Source: Streptomyces guryensis (GTDB lineage: Bacteria > Actinomycetota > Actinomycetes > Streptomycetales > Streptomycetaceae). From it: a stretch of DNA of 64,000 nt. Numbering within the stretch: the stretch's first letter is position 1; every line of letters starts with the position of its first letter. Shown one piece after another: positions 8,312 through 17,026 of this stretch. A program made the translations under genes and the position numbers. The notes beneath the pieces are model-generated. The model was not told the DNA's origin, made no database searches, and saw only the letters and a list, made by a program, of their open reading frames with translations. Where the stretch lies: contig NZ_JAJSBI010000007.1 of assembly GCF_021261325.1 (NCBI RefSeq), positions 62,001 to 126,000 of the forward strand, written 5' to 3'.

Positions 8312-9823
8312 CTACCGCTCCTTCGTCTCCTCCAGCACGGTCCGCCCCAGCAGCGCGTACCGCTCCGGTGCTCGGTGCTTCAGATACTGCGCGTAGCCGA
8401 TGCCCGTCGCCGCGACCAGGGCCACCAGCCACGGTGTCGCCTTCAGGACCAGCGAGCCGGACTCCGCGCCCGCCGCGACGCCCATGTTGGACACCAGCAG
8501 GACGACCACACCGAGCATCGCGATGCCACCGACGAGTGGAGCGGCGAAGGTCCTGAACCAGTGCCGGCTCTCGGGGTGGTGGGTGCGGAAGTAGACCAGC
8601 ACCGCGAACGAGCACACCGCCTGCACGATCAGGATCGCCATCGTGCCGAGGATGGCCAGCAGCACGTAGAGGGCGTTGTACGGGTCCTTGCCCGCGGCCC
8701 AGAACGCGCCGATCAGGACGGCGGAGACGACCGTCTGCACCAGGCCCGCGATGTGCGGGGAGCCGTGCCGGACGTGGGTGCGGCCGACGGTGTTCTTGAG
8801 CTTCGGCAGGACGCCCTCGCGGCCCAGCGCGTACATGTAGCGGGCGGCGCAGTTGTGGAAGGCCATGCCGCAGGCGAGCGAGCCGGTGATCATCAGCCAC
8901 TGCATGACGTCGACGGCCCAGTGACCGACGTAGTGCTCGGTGGGGTTGAAGAAGAGCGCGAGGGGGTTCGCGGAGGAGGCCGCCTTCACGGCCTCCGTCT
9001 CGCCGTTGCCGATGATGGCCATCCAGGAGACGAAGACGTAGAAGACACCGACGCCGAGGACCGAGATCATCGTCGCCTTGGGGATGATCTTCTTGGGGTC
9101 GCGGGACTCCTCGCCGTACATGGCCGTCGACTCGAAGCCGACCCAGGACCAGAAGGCGAAGAAGAGACCGAGGCCCGCGGACGTGCCCTTGAAGGCGTTG
9201 ACCGGGTTGACCGGGCCGAAGGTGAAGCCGTGCGGGCCGCCGCCGTGCAGGGCGACCGAGACGGCCATCGCGGCGAGGACGGTCACCTCCGTCCCCAGGA
9301 GCACGACGAGCAGCTTCTCGGCGACCGAGACGCCGAACCAGGTGCCCGTCGCGTTGACGGCGAGCATCAGGATCGCGAACGCCCACCACGGGACGGCAAG
9401 GCCCGTCTGGTCCTTGAGGGTCGTGGTGGCGAAGGTCGAGAAGATGCCGATCAGGGCCGGCTCGAACACGACGTACGCGAAGGTCGCGAGGAGCCCGGAG
9501 GCGAGACCGACGGTGCGGCCGAGGCCGTAGGAGATGAAGCCGTAGAAGGCGCCGGTGGAGGTGATGTGCTTCGCCATCGACGTGAAGCCGACGGAAAAGA
9601 TTGCCAGGACGACCATTGCGACGAGGTAGCTCGCCGGGGCGCCGATGCCGTTGCCCGCCGAGACCATGAAGGGCACGTTGCCCGTCATCGCGGTGATCGG
9701 GGCGGCGGTGGCGACGGCCATGAAGACCACGCCGAGCAGGCCAATGGCGTTGGGTTTGAGCCGGTGAACCGTTCCGTCGCCGTCCGTCTTCGCCGCCGGG
9801 GCGACGCCCTCGTCCACTGCCAT
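8312..9823 (-). CDS. APC-family amino acid permease
   Basis: This 503-residue integral membrane protein starts at ATG 9823, behind AGGAGAGGGG. About 12 hydrophobic helices are visible. The first is preceded by KPNAIGLLGVVFMAVATAAP, a typical APC-superfamily opening, and a WVGFESTAMYGEE segment matches the conserved GFE(S/T) region of helix 6 that binds substrate. It probably imports an amino acid or related amine by proton coupling. The substrate cannot be read from the sequence. It is transcribed away from the Uma2 gene, with about 180 bp of shared upstream DNA. Confidence 0.85.
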   Translation of the reverse strand: MAVDEGVAPAAKTDGDGTVHRLKPNAIGLLGVVFMAVATAAPITAMTGNVPFMVSAGNGIGAPASYLVAMVVLAIFSVGFTSMAKHITSTGAFYGFISYGLGRTVGLASGLLATFAYVVFEPALIGIFSTFATTTLKDQTGLAVPWWAFAILMLAVNATGTWFGVSVAEKLLVVLLGTEVTVLAAMAVSVALHGGGPHGFTFGPVNPVNAFKGTSAGLGLFFAFWSWVGFESTAMYGEESRDPKKIIPKATMISVLGVGVFYVFVSWMAIIGNGETEAVKAASSANPLALFFNPTEHYVGHWAVDVMQWLMITGSLACGMAFHNCAARYMYALGREGVLPKLKNTVGRTHVRHGSPHIAGLVQTVVSAVLIGAFWAAGKDPYNALYVLLAILGTMAILIVQAVCSFAVLVYFRTHHPESRHWFRTFAAPLVGGIAMLGVVVLLVSNMGVAAGAESGSLVLKATPWLVALVAATGIGYAQYLKHRAPERYALLGRTVLEETKER

Positions 9824-10004
9824 CGGGTGGCCCCTCTCCTTGGTGGTCCACTGGTGCACTGGACCGGAACTCTGTAGCCCGAATGAGTCGGTCAACAGTG
9901 TCGGGGCGTTAAATGTTTGTCAACCATACCTTTAGGCGTGGGCGCGGTGTGATTGATCGGTTACTCTGAGTGGCGGCTGGTCCGCAGCAAGGGGAGGGCG
10001 CATC

Positions 10005-10622
10005 ATGACACTCATGGCAGAGCGACCGGTGATAAGCGGCACTGAGCCCGGAGGCAGCTTCGAGGAGATGCTGAACGTCCTCGACGAGTTGAACGTGCCC
10101 GACGGCTATCGGGCCGAAATCATTGGGGGGAACATCGTCGTGTCGCCGTGGCTGAAGGCTTACTACCTCAGGGTCATGGAGCTGATCTGTGATCGGCTGC
10201 GTCCGTACCTGCCCGAAGGGCACCGGATCAGCGGACTCCCTGCGCTGTACGTGTTCCCCGAGGTCGAGCGTGCGTACGGCCCGGATGTCCACGCTGCCCA
10301 TGAGTCGACGCGTGAGAGCACCAGCCACCGCTTGGACGGCGAGGCTCTTTCCTTCGTCGCGGAACTGACCTCAACTTCGACTCGCCACGCCGACCTGAAC
10401 GAAAAGGTGCGGGTCTACGGGAAGGCGGGCGTGCCCGTCTACCTCATCCTCAACATGCAGGATGACGAGGCCACCGTTTACTGGACCCCGTCGGCCCGAG
10501 TCGGATACGAGCAAAGCCTGACCAAGCCGTTCGGCGAGAAGCTCTACATCCCTGACCCCTTCGGCTTCGCTCTCGACACCACCGGCTTCGAGGCCCCCGC
10601 TAAGAAGAACCCGGCACCGTAA
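10005..10622 (+). CDS. Uma2 family (PD-(D/E)XK fold) protein
   Basis: The ATG at 10005 follows AAGGGGAGG. The 205 residues show the restriction-endonuclease-like core: Asp94 in GPDV, Glu120 in AELTS, Lys134 in NEKVRVY, then AGVPVYLIL. All three catalytic-type residues are present, so nuclease activity is possible. Uma2 (DUF820) genes are abundant in Streptomyces and mostly uncharacterised. The 3' end overlaps that of the convergent diacylglycerol-kinase-like gene by 23 bp. A second, divergent Uma2 gene lies at 33694-34272. Confidence 0.8.
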   Translation: MTLMAERPVISGTEPGGSFEEMLNVLDELNVPDGYRAEIIGGNIVVSPWLKAYYLRVMELICDRLRPYLPEGHRISGLPALYVFPEVERAYGPDVHAAHESTRESTSHRLDGEALSFVAELTSTSTRHADLNEKVRVYGKAGVPVYLILNMQDDEATVYWTPSARVGYEQSLTKPFGEKLYIPDPFGFALDTTGFEAPAKKNPAP

Positions 10623-11430
10623 GCCCCCAGGCCCCCTCCCAGACCGTCCAGGTCCGCCGCCGCACCGGCCCCCACACCCCCGCATCCGCCCGGTAGCGGA
10701 AGTCAGCCCCGGACACGCTCACGCACCGGCCCTGCGCCCGTAGCGGCGAGGCCTCCGCGCCCACCGACAGGGGCCGTACCTCGACCTCCACCACCCCGGA
10801 GTCACCCGGCGTCACCGACACCGCCTCCAGCGGCTGGTCCAGGTCCACAAGCGTCACGCCGTCGACCTCCACCCGCAGCCGGGCGGGCCGGGGGGCGGGG
10901 ATCGCGGCCTCCCGCGCCGGCACCAGGGTCCGTACCAGGGACTGGGCCGTGCGCAGCCACGGGCGCCCCGCCTCCACCGACGGGGCCTGCCCGTTCACCG
11001 ACGGGATGCGGAGCGCACCCAGCACCACCCCGTCGCTGTCGTCCACGAGCAGGTCCAGGCGCCGTTCGGACCCGTCCAGGACCGCCCGCGCCGCCGCCAC
11101 CGCCCCCGTGGGCACCCCCAGGGAACGGGCCACGGACAGCAGGCTGCCCACCGGCACCACCGACAGCGCACATCCGGCCAGCTCCCGCCGCCGGTGCAAA
11201 ACGGACACCGCACGGACCAGGGCACGGTCGTCCCCGATCACCACCGGCCGTCGCGACCCCCGCCGGGCCAGCGCCCGGGCGAATTCCTCCGGCCCCTCCG
11301 GCAGGCACACCTTCGCGCGCGCACCCGCGCTGAGCACGTCTTTTGCGATGCGCACCGACTCTCCGTCGGTCCGCCGGGCGACCGGATCGATGACCACCAA
11401 CAGCTGATCGGAAGTCGCGGAAGTCACCAC
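10600..11430 (-). CDS. diacylglycerol kinase catalytic domain-like protein
   Basis: About 276 residues, with a tandem GTG start (11430/11427) behind AGGCAGGACC. It opens LLVVIDPVARRTDG and continues with GDDRALVRAVSVLHR, VVPVGSLLSVARSLGVP and DGVVLGALRIPSVNG. These resemble the NP-x-(S/A)-G, GGDGT and PLGT blocks of lipid kinases but are substituted: DPVARR for NPxSG, GDDRA for GGDGT. It may be a catalytically altered or inactive member of the DGK/LCB5 family. It diverges from purA with about 195 bp between starts. Confidence 0.65.
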   Translation of the reverse strand: MVTSATSDQLLVVIDPVARRTDGESVRIAKDVLSAGARAKVCLPEGPEEFARALARRGSRRPVVIGDDRALVRAVSVLHRRRELAGCALSVVPVGSLLSVARSLGVPTGAVAAARAVLDGSERRLDLLVDDSDGVVLGALRIPSVNGQAPSVEAGRPWLRTAQSLVRTLVPAREAAIPAPRPARLRVEVDGVTLVDLDQPLEAVSVTPGDSGVVEVEVRPLSVGAEASPLRAQGRCVSVSGADFRYRADAGVWGPVRRRTWTVWEGAWGLTVPGSS

Positions 11431-11472
11431 CTCGGTCCTGCCTCGCTTCCTCGGGTAGCATCTTTGTGCAAG

Positions 11473-11500
11473 AGCCCCTTGCGCTATTGCGCCAGGGGCT
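11473..11500. promoter_or_regulatory. strong hairpin in the divergent region before purA
   Basis: AGCCCCT-t-GCGC / tatt / GCGC-c-AGGGGCT makes an 11-bp stem with one mismatch and a four-base loop, about 125 bp upstream of the purA start. It may act as a terminator or attenuator in either direction. Confidence 0.4.
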
Positions 11501-11625
11501 TCGTCTATTCCGGGGCATCCGGTCCGACGGTTTGCGGCCAACGACGGCCGCGGTGCACGCGGCGGTGAACCTTACGCGTACGCCCCTGACCTTGGACATG
11601 CCCCGCCCGGAAGGGGTGTACGCGC

Positions 11626-12909
11626 GTGCCCGCACTTGTGCTGCTCGGTGCTCAGTGGGGTGACGAAGGCAAGGGAAAGGCGACGGACCTGCTAGGCGGA
11701 TCCGTCGACTATGTGGTGCGCTACCAGGGCGGCAACAACGCCGGCCACACGGTAGTCGTGGGCGACCAGAAGTACGCCCTTCACCTGCTCCCTTCCGGGA
11801 TTCTCTCCCCCGGCTGCACGCCGGTCATCGGCAACGGTGTCGTCGTCGACCCGTCGGTCCTGTTCTCCGAGCTGAACGGGCTGAACGAGCGCGGCGTCGA
11901 CACGTCCAAGCTCCTGATCAGCGGTAACGCTCACATCATCACGCCGTACAACGTGACGGTGGACAAGGTGACCGAGCGCTTCCTCGGGAAGCGGAAGATC
12001 GGGACCACCGGCCGCGGCATCGGCCCGACCTACGCGGACAAGATCAACCGCGTCGGCATTCGTGTACAGGATCTCTACGACGAGTCCATCCTCACCCAGA
12101 AGGTGGAGGCGGCCCTCGACGTCAAGAACCAGATCCTCACCAAGCTCTACAACCGCCGCGCGATCGCCATCGACCAGGTGGTCGAGGAACTGCTGGCCTA
12201 CGCGGACAAGCTCGCGCCGTACGTCGCCGACACCGTCCTCGTCCTCAACCAGGCGCTGGAGCAGGACAAGGTGGTGCTGTTCGAGGGCGGCCAGGGCACG
12301 CTCCTCGACATCGACCACGGCACGTATCCCTTCGTGACGTCCAGCAACCCCACCGCGGGCGGCGCCTGCACCGGTGCGGGCGTGGGCCCCACGAAGATCA
12401 GCCGGGTCATCGGCATCCTGAAGGCGTACACGACCCGTGTCGGCTCCGGCCCCTTCCCGACCGAGCTCTTCGACAAGGACGGTGAGGCGCTGCGCCGCAT
12501 CGGTGGCGAGCGGGGCGTGACGACCGGCCGCGACCGCCGCTGCGGCTGGTTCGACGCCGTCATCGCCCGCTACGCGACCCGCGTGAACGGCCTGACCGAC
12601 TTCTTCCTCACCAAGCTGGACGTGCTGACGGGCTGGGAGGAGATCCCGGTCTGCGTGGCGTACGAGATCGACGGAAGGCGCGTCGAGGAACTCCCGTACT
12701 CGCAGTCGGACTTCCACCACGCGAAGCCGGTCTACGAGACCCTGCCCGGCTGGTCCGAGGACATCACCAAGGCGAAGTCCTTCTCCGACCTTCCGAAGAA
12801 CGCGCAGAACTACGTGAAGGCACTGGAGGAGATGTCGGGCGCGCAGATCTCCGCGATCGGCGTCGGTCCCGGCCGGGACGAGACGATCGAGATCAACTCG
12901 TTCCTGTAA
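11626..12909 (+). CDS. purA: adenylosuccinate synthetase
   Basis: The GTG start at 11626 follows GGAAGGGG. The 427-residue protein begins PALVLLGAQWGDEGKGKATD, which contains the GTP-binding GDEGKGK signature, and carries the GTTGRGIGP and GPTKISRVIG blocks of the family. It condenses IMP with aspartate using GTP to form adenylosuccinate, the first committed step from IMP to AMP, in the cytoplasm. Length matches the usual 425-430 residues and nothing is missing. It is monocistronic, ending in an 11-bp terminator hairpin. Confidence 0.98.
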   Translation: MPALVLLGAQWGDEGKGKATDLLGGSVDYVVRYQGGNNAGHTVVVGDQKYALHLLPSGILSPGCTPVIGNGVVVDPSVLFSELNGLNERGVDTSKLLISGNAHIITPYNVTVDKVTERFLGKRKIGTTGRGIGPTYADKINRVGIRVQDLYDESILTQKVEAALDVKNQILTKLYNRRAIAIDQVVEELLAYADKLAPYVADTVLVLNQALEQDKVVLFEGGQGTLLDIDHGTYPFVTSSNPTAGGACTGAGVGPTKISRVIGILKAYTTRVGSGPFPTELFDKDGEALRRIGGERGVTTGRDRRCGWFDAVIARYATRVNGLTDFFLTKLDVLTGWEEIPVCVAYEIDGRRVEELPYSQSDFHHAKPVYETLPGWSEDITKAKSFSDLPKNAQNYVKALEEMSGAQISAIGVGPGRDETIEINSFL

Positions 12910-12931
12910 ATCCGTTCTGTCCCCCAGCTGT

Positions 12932-12963
12932 TGGGCCGGTCATGGACTTCCTTGACCGGCCCA
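12932..12963 (+). terminator. terminator after purA
   Basis: TGGGCCGGTCA and TGACCGGCCCA form a perfect 11-bp stem around a 10-base loop, 22 bp after the purA stop. A T-rich tail is absent. Confidence 0.7.
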
Positions 12964-13072
12964 TGGCTTGCTCCTGGTTCCGTGCGGAAGTGTTGGGGCG
13001 CAACTATCTACGCGGGTAGCCCGCCGCCGTCCCGCGTCCCACTCCACTTCTCTCCAGTTCCAGGAGCCCCGT

Positions 13073-14893
13073 ATGCCCGTCAGTCCGCTGAACCGCCGGG
13101 AGTTCGTGAAGAAGTCGGCCGTCACCGGTGCGGCGGTGGCCGCCGCGGGAGCCGTCGGCACCGGCACCGCGGAAGCCGCCGACCCGAAGCCGGCCAAGGC
13201 TCCCAAGACCTGGACCTTCTCCATCCTGGGCACCACCGACCTGCACAGCCATGTCTTCGACTGGGACTACTACAAGGACGCCGCCTACAGCGACAAGGCC
13301 GGCAATTCCGTCGGTGTCGCCCGTGTCGCCACCCTCATCAAGCAGCAGCGCGCGGCCAAGGGCGAGGAGCACGTCCTGCTCGTCGACGCCGGCGACATCA
13401 TCCAGGGGACCTCGCTCGCGTACTACTTCGCGCGGGTCGACCCGATCACCGGCAAGGACGGCAAGAAGGGGCCGAAGCACCCCATGGCCGTCGCCATGAA
13501 CCACATGCGCTACGACGCCGCCGCGCTCGGCAACCACGAGTTCAACTACGGCATCGACACGCTGCGCAAGTTCGAGAAGCAGTGTCACTTCCCGCTGCTC
13601 GGCGCCAACGCCCTCGACGCGAAGACCCTGCGGCCGGCCTTCCACCCGTACACGGTGAAGCGCATCTGCGTCCCCGGCGCCCCCGACATCAAGGTCGGCA
13701 TCCTCGGCCTGACCAACCCCGGTATCGCGCTGTGGGACAAGGACAACGTCAGCGGGAAGATGGTCTTCCCGGGGCTCGTCGAGCAGGCGAAGAAGTACGT
13801 GCCGCGGCTGCGCGCGCTGGGGTGCGATGTCGTCTTCCTGACCGACCACTCCGGGCTCGACGGATCGACCTCCTACGGTGACGCCCTGCCGTACGTCGAG
13901 AACGCCTCCAACCTCGTCGCCGAGCAGGTCCCCGGCATCGACGCGATCCTGGTCGGCCACACGCACGTGGAGGTGTCCTCCTACACCGTCAAGAACGAGG
14001 AGACCGGCGAGGACGTCCTGCTCTCCGAGCCGTACTGCTGGGGCTACCGCCTCACCGTCTTCGACTTCGAGCTCGAACTGCACCACGGGCAGTGGAAGGT
14101 GACGAAGAAGACGGCCCAGACGCTCGACCCGAAGGGCGTCGAGGAGGACCCGGAGATCACCAAGCTGCTCAAGGCCGACCACGACCTCGTGGTGAAGTAC
14201 GTCAACACGGCCGTGGGCACCTGCACCGAGGACCTCTCGGCGGCGGACTCCTGCTGGAAGGACGTCCCCATCATGGACTTCATCCAGGAGGTCCAGATGC
14301 AGACCGTGAAGGCGGGTCTGTCGGCGAGCGACGCCGCGCTGCCCCTGATCTCGGTCGCCGCGCCGTTCAGCCGCACCGCCGACATCCCGGCCGGCAGCGT
14401 CACCATCAAGGACATCGCCGGCCTGTACATCTACGACAACACGCTCTACGGCAAGAAGCTCACCGGCGCCCAGCTCAAGGACTACCTGGAGTACGCGGCG
14501 AAGTACTACCACCAGGTCCCGTCCGGCACGAAGGTCGACACCTCGACGCTGACCAACGCCAACAACTTCTGGGACTACATGTACGACACGGCCGCCGGCG
14601 TCTCTTACGACATCGACATCGCGCAGGCGGAGGGTTCGCGCATCAAGAACCTCACGTACAACGGCGCCGCGGTCGCCGACGACCAGGTCTTCGTCGTAGC
14701 GGTCAACAACTACCGCGCGAACGGCGGTTCCGGCTACCCGCACATCGCCACCGCCGACATCGCCTACAGCTCGACCAACGAGATCCGCCAGCTGATGATC
14801 GACTACGTGACGGCCAAGGGCGCGTTGGACCCGAAGGACTTCGCGGTCAGCAACTGGAAGCTGACGCAGGACGGGACGGCGGTGTTCTCCTAG
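13073..14893 (+). CDS. Tat-exported 5'-nucleotidase / 2',3'-cyclic phosphodiesterase
   Basis: The ATG at 13073 has AGGAG at the correct distance. The 606-residue protein opens with a twin-arginine signal (NRREFVKKSAV, then an Ala-rich stretch ending AEAA). The metallophosphatase domain shows DLHSH, VDAGD, GNHEFNYG and GHTH metal-binding motifs. The C-terminal 5'-nucleotidase domain contains YDNTLYGKKLTGAQLK and NNYRANGGSGYP, the latter lining the nucleoside pocket. It should hydrolyse extracellular nucleotides to salvage phosphate and nucleosides. Length and motif order are normal. It follows purA but has its own upstream region after the purA terminator. Confidence 0.93.
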   Translation: MPVSPLNRREFVKKSAVTGAAVAAAGAVGTGTAEAADPKPAKAPKTWTFSILGTTDLHSHVFDWDYYKDAAYSDKAGNSVGVARVATLIKQQRAAKGEEHVLLVDAGDIIQGTSLAYYFARVDPITGKDGKKGPKHPMAVAMNHMRYDAAALGNHEFNYGIDTLRKFEKQCHFPLLGANALDAKTLRPAFHPYTVKRICVPGAPDIKVGILGLTNPGIALWDKDNVSGKMVFPGLVEQAKKYVPRLRALGCDVVFLTDHSGLDGSTSYGDALPYVENASNLVAEQVPGIDAILVGHTHVEVSSYTVKNEETGEDVLLSEPYCWGYRLTVFDFELELHHGQWKVTKKTAQTLDPKGVEEDPEITKLLKADHDLVVKYVNTAVGTCTEDLSAADSCWKDVPIMDFIQEVQMQTVKAGLSASDAALPLISVAAPFSRTADIPAGSVTIKDIAGLYIYDNTLYGKKLTGAQLKDYLEYAAKYYHQVPSGTKVDTSTLTNANNFWDYMYDTAAGVSYDIDIAQAEGSRIKNLTYNGAAVADDQVFVVAVNNYRANGGSGYPHIATADIAYSSTNEIRQLMIDYVTAKGALDPKDFAVSNWKLTQDGTAVFS

Positions 14894-14911
14894 GCCCTCC
14901 CGCATCTGAGG

Positions 14912-14943
14912 GAGGGGGCGCCCGTTTCGCCGGGTGCCCCCTC
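14912..14943. terminator. bidirectional terminator between convergent genes
   Basis: A 13-bp stem (GAGGGGGCGCCCG paired with CGGGTGCCCCCTC, one G-U pair) with a six-base loop fills the gap between the nucleotidase stop and the stop of the SDR gene. Confidence 0.75.
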
Positions 14944-14950
14944 GCCCGTG

Positions 14951-15817
14951 TCACCGCGAGAACGCCACCGCATGCGCCTGTGCCCACTGCGCGAACGTCC
15001 GTGCCGGTCGCCCCAGCACCTTCTCCACCGTGGGCAGTACCTCCGCGCCACGGTCGCTCAGCCGCGTGCGCCGCATGATCGCGTCTACGACTTCCGGGGG
15101 GAAGCCGTAGGCGGACATGCCCGCGCGGGCATCGTCGTCCGGGAGGGGGCGGATGTGCAGGTCGCGGTCGAGGACGCGGGCGAGGATCGTCAGTTCCTCG
15201 GCGGGGGTCAGGGACTGTGGGCCGCTCAACTCGTAGGTCGTGCCTACGTGTTGTCCGGTCTCGGTCGACGTCAGGGCCAGTGCCGCCACCTCCGCCAGGT
15301 CCGCCGGGTCGATGCTCGCCGCCGGGCGGTCCGCGAAGGGGACGGCCACCTCGTCGCCCGCGCGGAGCCGGCCCGCCCACTGCAGGGCGTTCGACATGAA
15401 GCGGCCGGGGCGCAGCAGCGTCCATGCCCAGTCCCGGGACGGGGCCGTCACCGCCGCCTCCGCCTCCGCGTGCCAGCGGGCGATCACGTCGGAGCCCGCG
15501 CCCGCGTCCAGCACGGACAGCTTCACCAGCCGTCGGACGCCTGCTTTCGCCGCCGCGTCGGCGAGGGCGATGTCGTGGGTCGGACCGGGAGCCGTGCCGA
15601 CTGCCTGCGCCGACATCAGGAACACTCCGCTCACCCCCGCGAACGCCGCGTCCAGGCTCGACGGGTCGTCCGCGTCGCCGTACACCGCCTCGGCGCCGAC
15701 CGGCAGCCGTGCCTCGGCCGGGCGGCGGGTCATGGCCCGTACCGGGTGGCCGACGGCCGTCAGGCGTCGTACCAGTTCGCCGCCCACGTGCCCGGTCGCC
15801 CCCGTCACCAGGATCAT
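14951..15817 (-). CDS. NmrA-like NAD(P)-binding SDR family protein
   Basis: ATG 15817 was preferred to the in-frame GTG at 15826 because GAGAGG lies seven to eight bases before the ATG. The 288-residue protein starts MILVTGATGHVGGELVRRL, a Rossmann GxTGxxG nucleotide site, followed by MTRRP and YGDADDPSSLDAAF as in NmrA/HSCARG-type atypical short-chain dehydrogenases. The classical YxxxK pair is not evident, so it may be a redox sensor or quinone reductase-like protein. No operon partner. Confidence 0.85.
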   Translation of the reverse strand: MILVTGATGHVGGELVRRLTAVGHPVRAMTRRPAEARLPVGAEAVYGDADDPSSLDAAFAGVSGVFLMSAQAVGTAPGPTHDIALADAAAKAGVRRLVKLSVLDAGAGSDVIARWHAEAEAAVTAPSRDWAWTLLRPGRFMSNALQWAGRLRAGDEVAVPFADRPAASIDPADLAEVAALALTSTETGQHVGTTYELSGPQSLTPAEELTILARVLDRDLHIRPLPDDDARAGMSAYGFPPEVVDAIMRRTRLSDRGAEVLPTVEKVLGRPARTFAQWAQAHAVAFSR

Positions 15818-15999
15818 CGCCGCCACCTCTCGTCGTGCTCCCAGCCTGCGCTCAGCGGCCGCTCACCGCGTCGGACGAGGGGAGGCGACCTCTCTGCTCC
15901 CGGGGGAGTACTGGCAGTGCATAACAGGGCAATGAGCGCATCTCGGGCATACGGTGAAGTTGTACCTGTATGTGCGTCGACCAGAAGAAGGTGAATGCG

Positions 16000-16293
16000 A
16001 TGCGCGTACTGCTCAAGGCATCCTTTGACACGGAGAAGGCGAACGACGCCATCCGGAACGGCACTCTGGGGAAGCTCATCGAGGAGTCGGTGGAACAGAT
16101 CAAGCCCGAAGCGGCCTACTTCACCGCCGAGGACGGCAACCGCACCGCCTACCTGGTCTTCGACATGCAGGACAGCTCCCAGATGCCGGTGATCAGCGAG
16201 CCGTTCTTCCTCAACCTCGACGCAAAGATCTCCTACACGCCGATCATGAACTTCGACGACGTGAAGAAGGGGCTCTCCCAGGTCGGGCGCTGA
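16000..16293 (+). CDS. small conserved hypothetical protein
   Basis: 97 residues. The ATG at 16000 follows GAAGGTGA, and an in-frame ATG at 15970 is less well placed. It is soluble and starts MRVLLKASFDTEKAN. The ordered pattern of beta strands and helices ending MNFDDVKKGLSQVG could be a small alpha/beta dimeric-barrel fold. No membrane segment or catalytic motif is seen. Its stop lies one base from the stop of the convergent gene. Confidence 0.7.
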   Translation: MRVLLKASFDTEKANDAIRNGTLGKLIEESVEQIKPEAAYFTAEDGNRTAYLVFDMQDSSQMPVISEPFFLNLDAKISYTPIMNFDDVKKGLSQVGR

Positions 16294-16294
16294 C

Positions 16295-17026
16295 TCAGCT
16301 GAAGACGATCATCGACCCCTGCGCCAGGCTCCGCGTCGCCGCCGCGTGCAGGCCCAGCCACACATGGCGTTCGCGGGCGAAAGGGCTGGGGTCGTACGGC
16401 GCGGGGACGGCGGGCTCCTCCAGCTCCGTGGGGGCGCGCGGTGGTTCGGGCGGTGCCGGAGGGTTGGCCGGATCTATGCCGATCGACGGGGCCACGTACT
16501 CCAGTTCGCGCAGCAGGGCCTGGGCGGAGCCCAGCGGGCCGCCGCCGGCGAGGAGTTCGTCGTTCGACAGGGGCTGGGGGAAGTCCACGGGGACGTAGGC
16601 GCCCGCGTGGTCGTAGTGCCAGACGAGGTGCGACTGCTGGGCGGTCGCCTCGAACATCTCCAGCAACTGCTCGTAGTCGCCGCCCAGTTCGTCGACCGGT
16701 GTCACCGGCAGCCCGCACACCTGCAGCAGGTAGACGCGGCGCAGGAAGTGCAGCGCGTCGTAGTCGAAGCCGGCCACCGGGGCGACCTCCCCGGACAGGC
16801 CCGGCATGTACTGGTACACCGGCACCGGAGGCAGTCCGGCGGCGGCGAGCACGTTGTTGTACTGCGCGAGTTCCTCGGCGAACGGATTGTCGGGGGTGTG
16901 GCACAACACGTCGACGAGCGGTACCAGCCACAGGTCACAGGCCAAAGAAGGCTCCTCACACGGCAAGTCGGTCAAGGCAGGGTAATCGGTGTCGCCTCGG
17001 GTCAGCTCCCATCGTGCAGGTCCCAT
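16295..17026 (-). CDS. conserved hypothetical protein coupled to the glycosyltransferase gene
   Basis: 243 residues from ATG 17026, overlapping the end of the glycosyltransferase gene by 25 bp, so it is translated with it. It is acidic and Pro/Leu-rich, with no signal peptide or membrane helix. It contains WHYDHAGAYVPVDFP and a Pro-rich tail before FARERHVWLGLHAA. No known domain was recognised. Context places it in the GntR-glycosyltransferase operon. Confidence 0.65.
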   Translation of the reverse strand: MGPARWELTRGDTDYPALTDLPCEEPSLACDLWLVPLVDVLCHTPDNPFAEELAQYNNVLAAAGLPPVPVYQYMPGLSGEVAPVAGFDYDALHFLRRVYLLQVCGLPVTPVDELGGDYEQLLEMFEATAQQSHLVWHYDHAGAYVPVDFPQPLSNDELLAGGGPLGSAQALLRELEYVAPSIGIDPANPPAPPEPPRAPTELEEPAVPAPYDPSPFARERHVWLGLHAAATRSLAQGSMIVFS

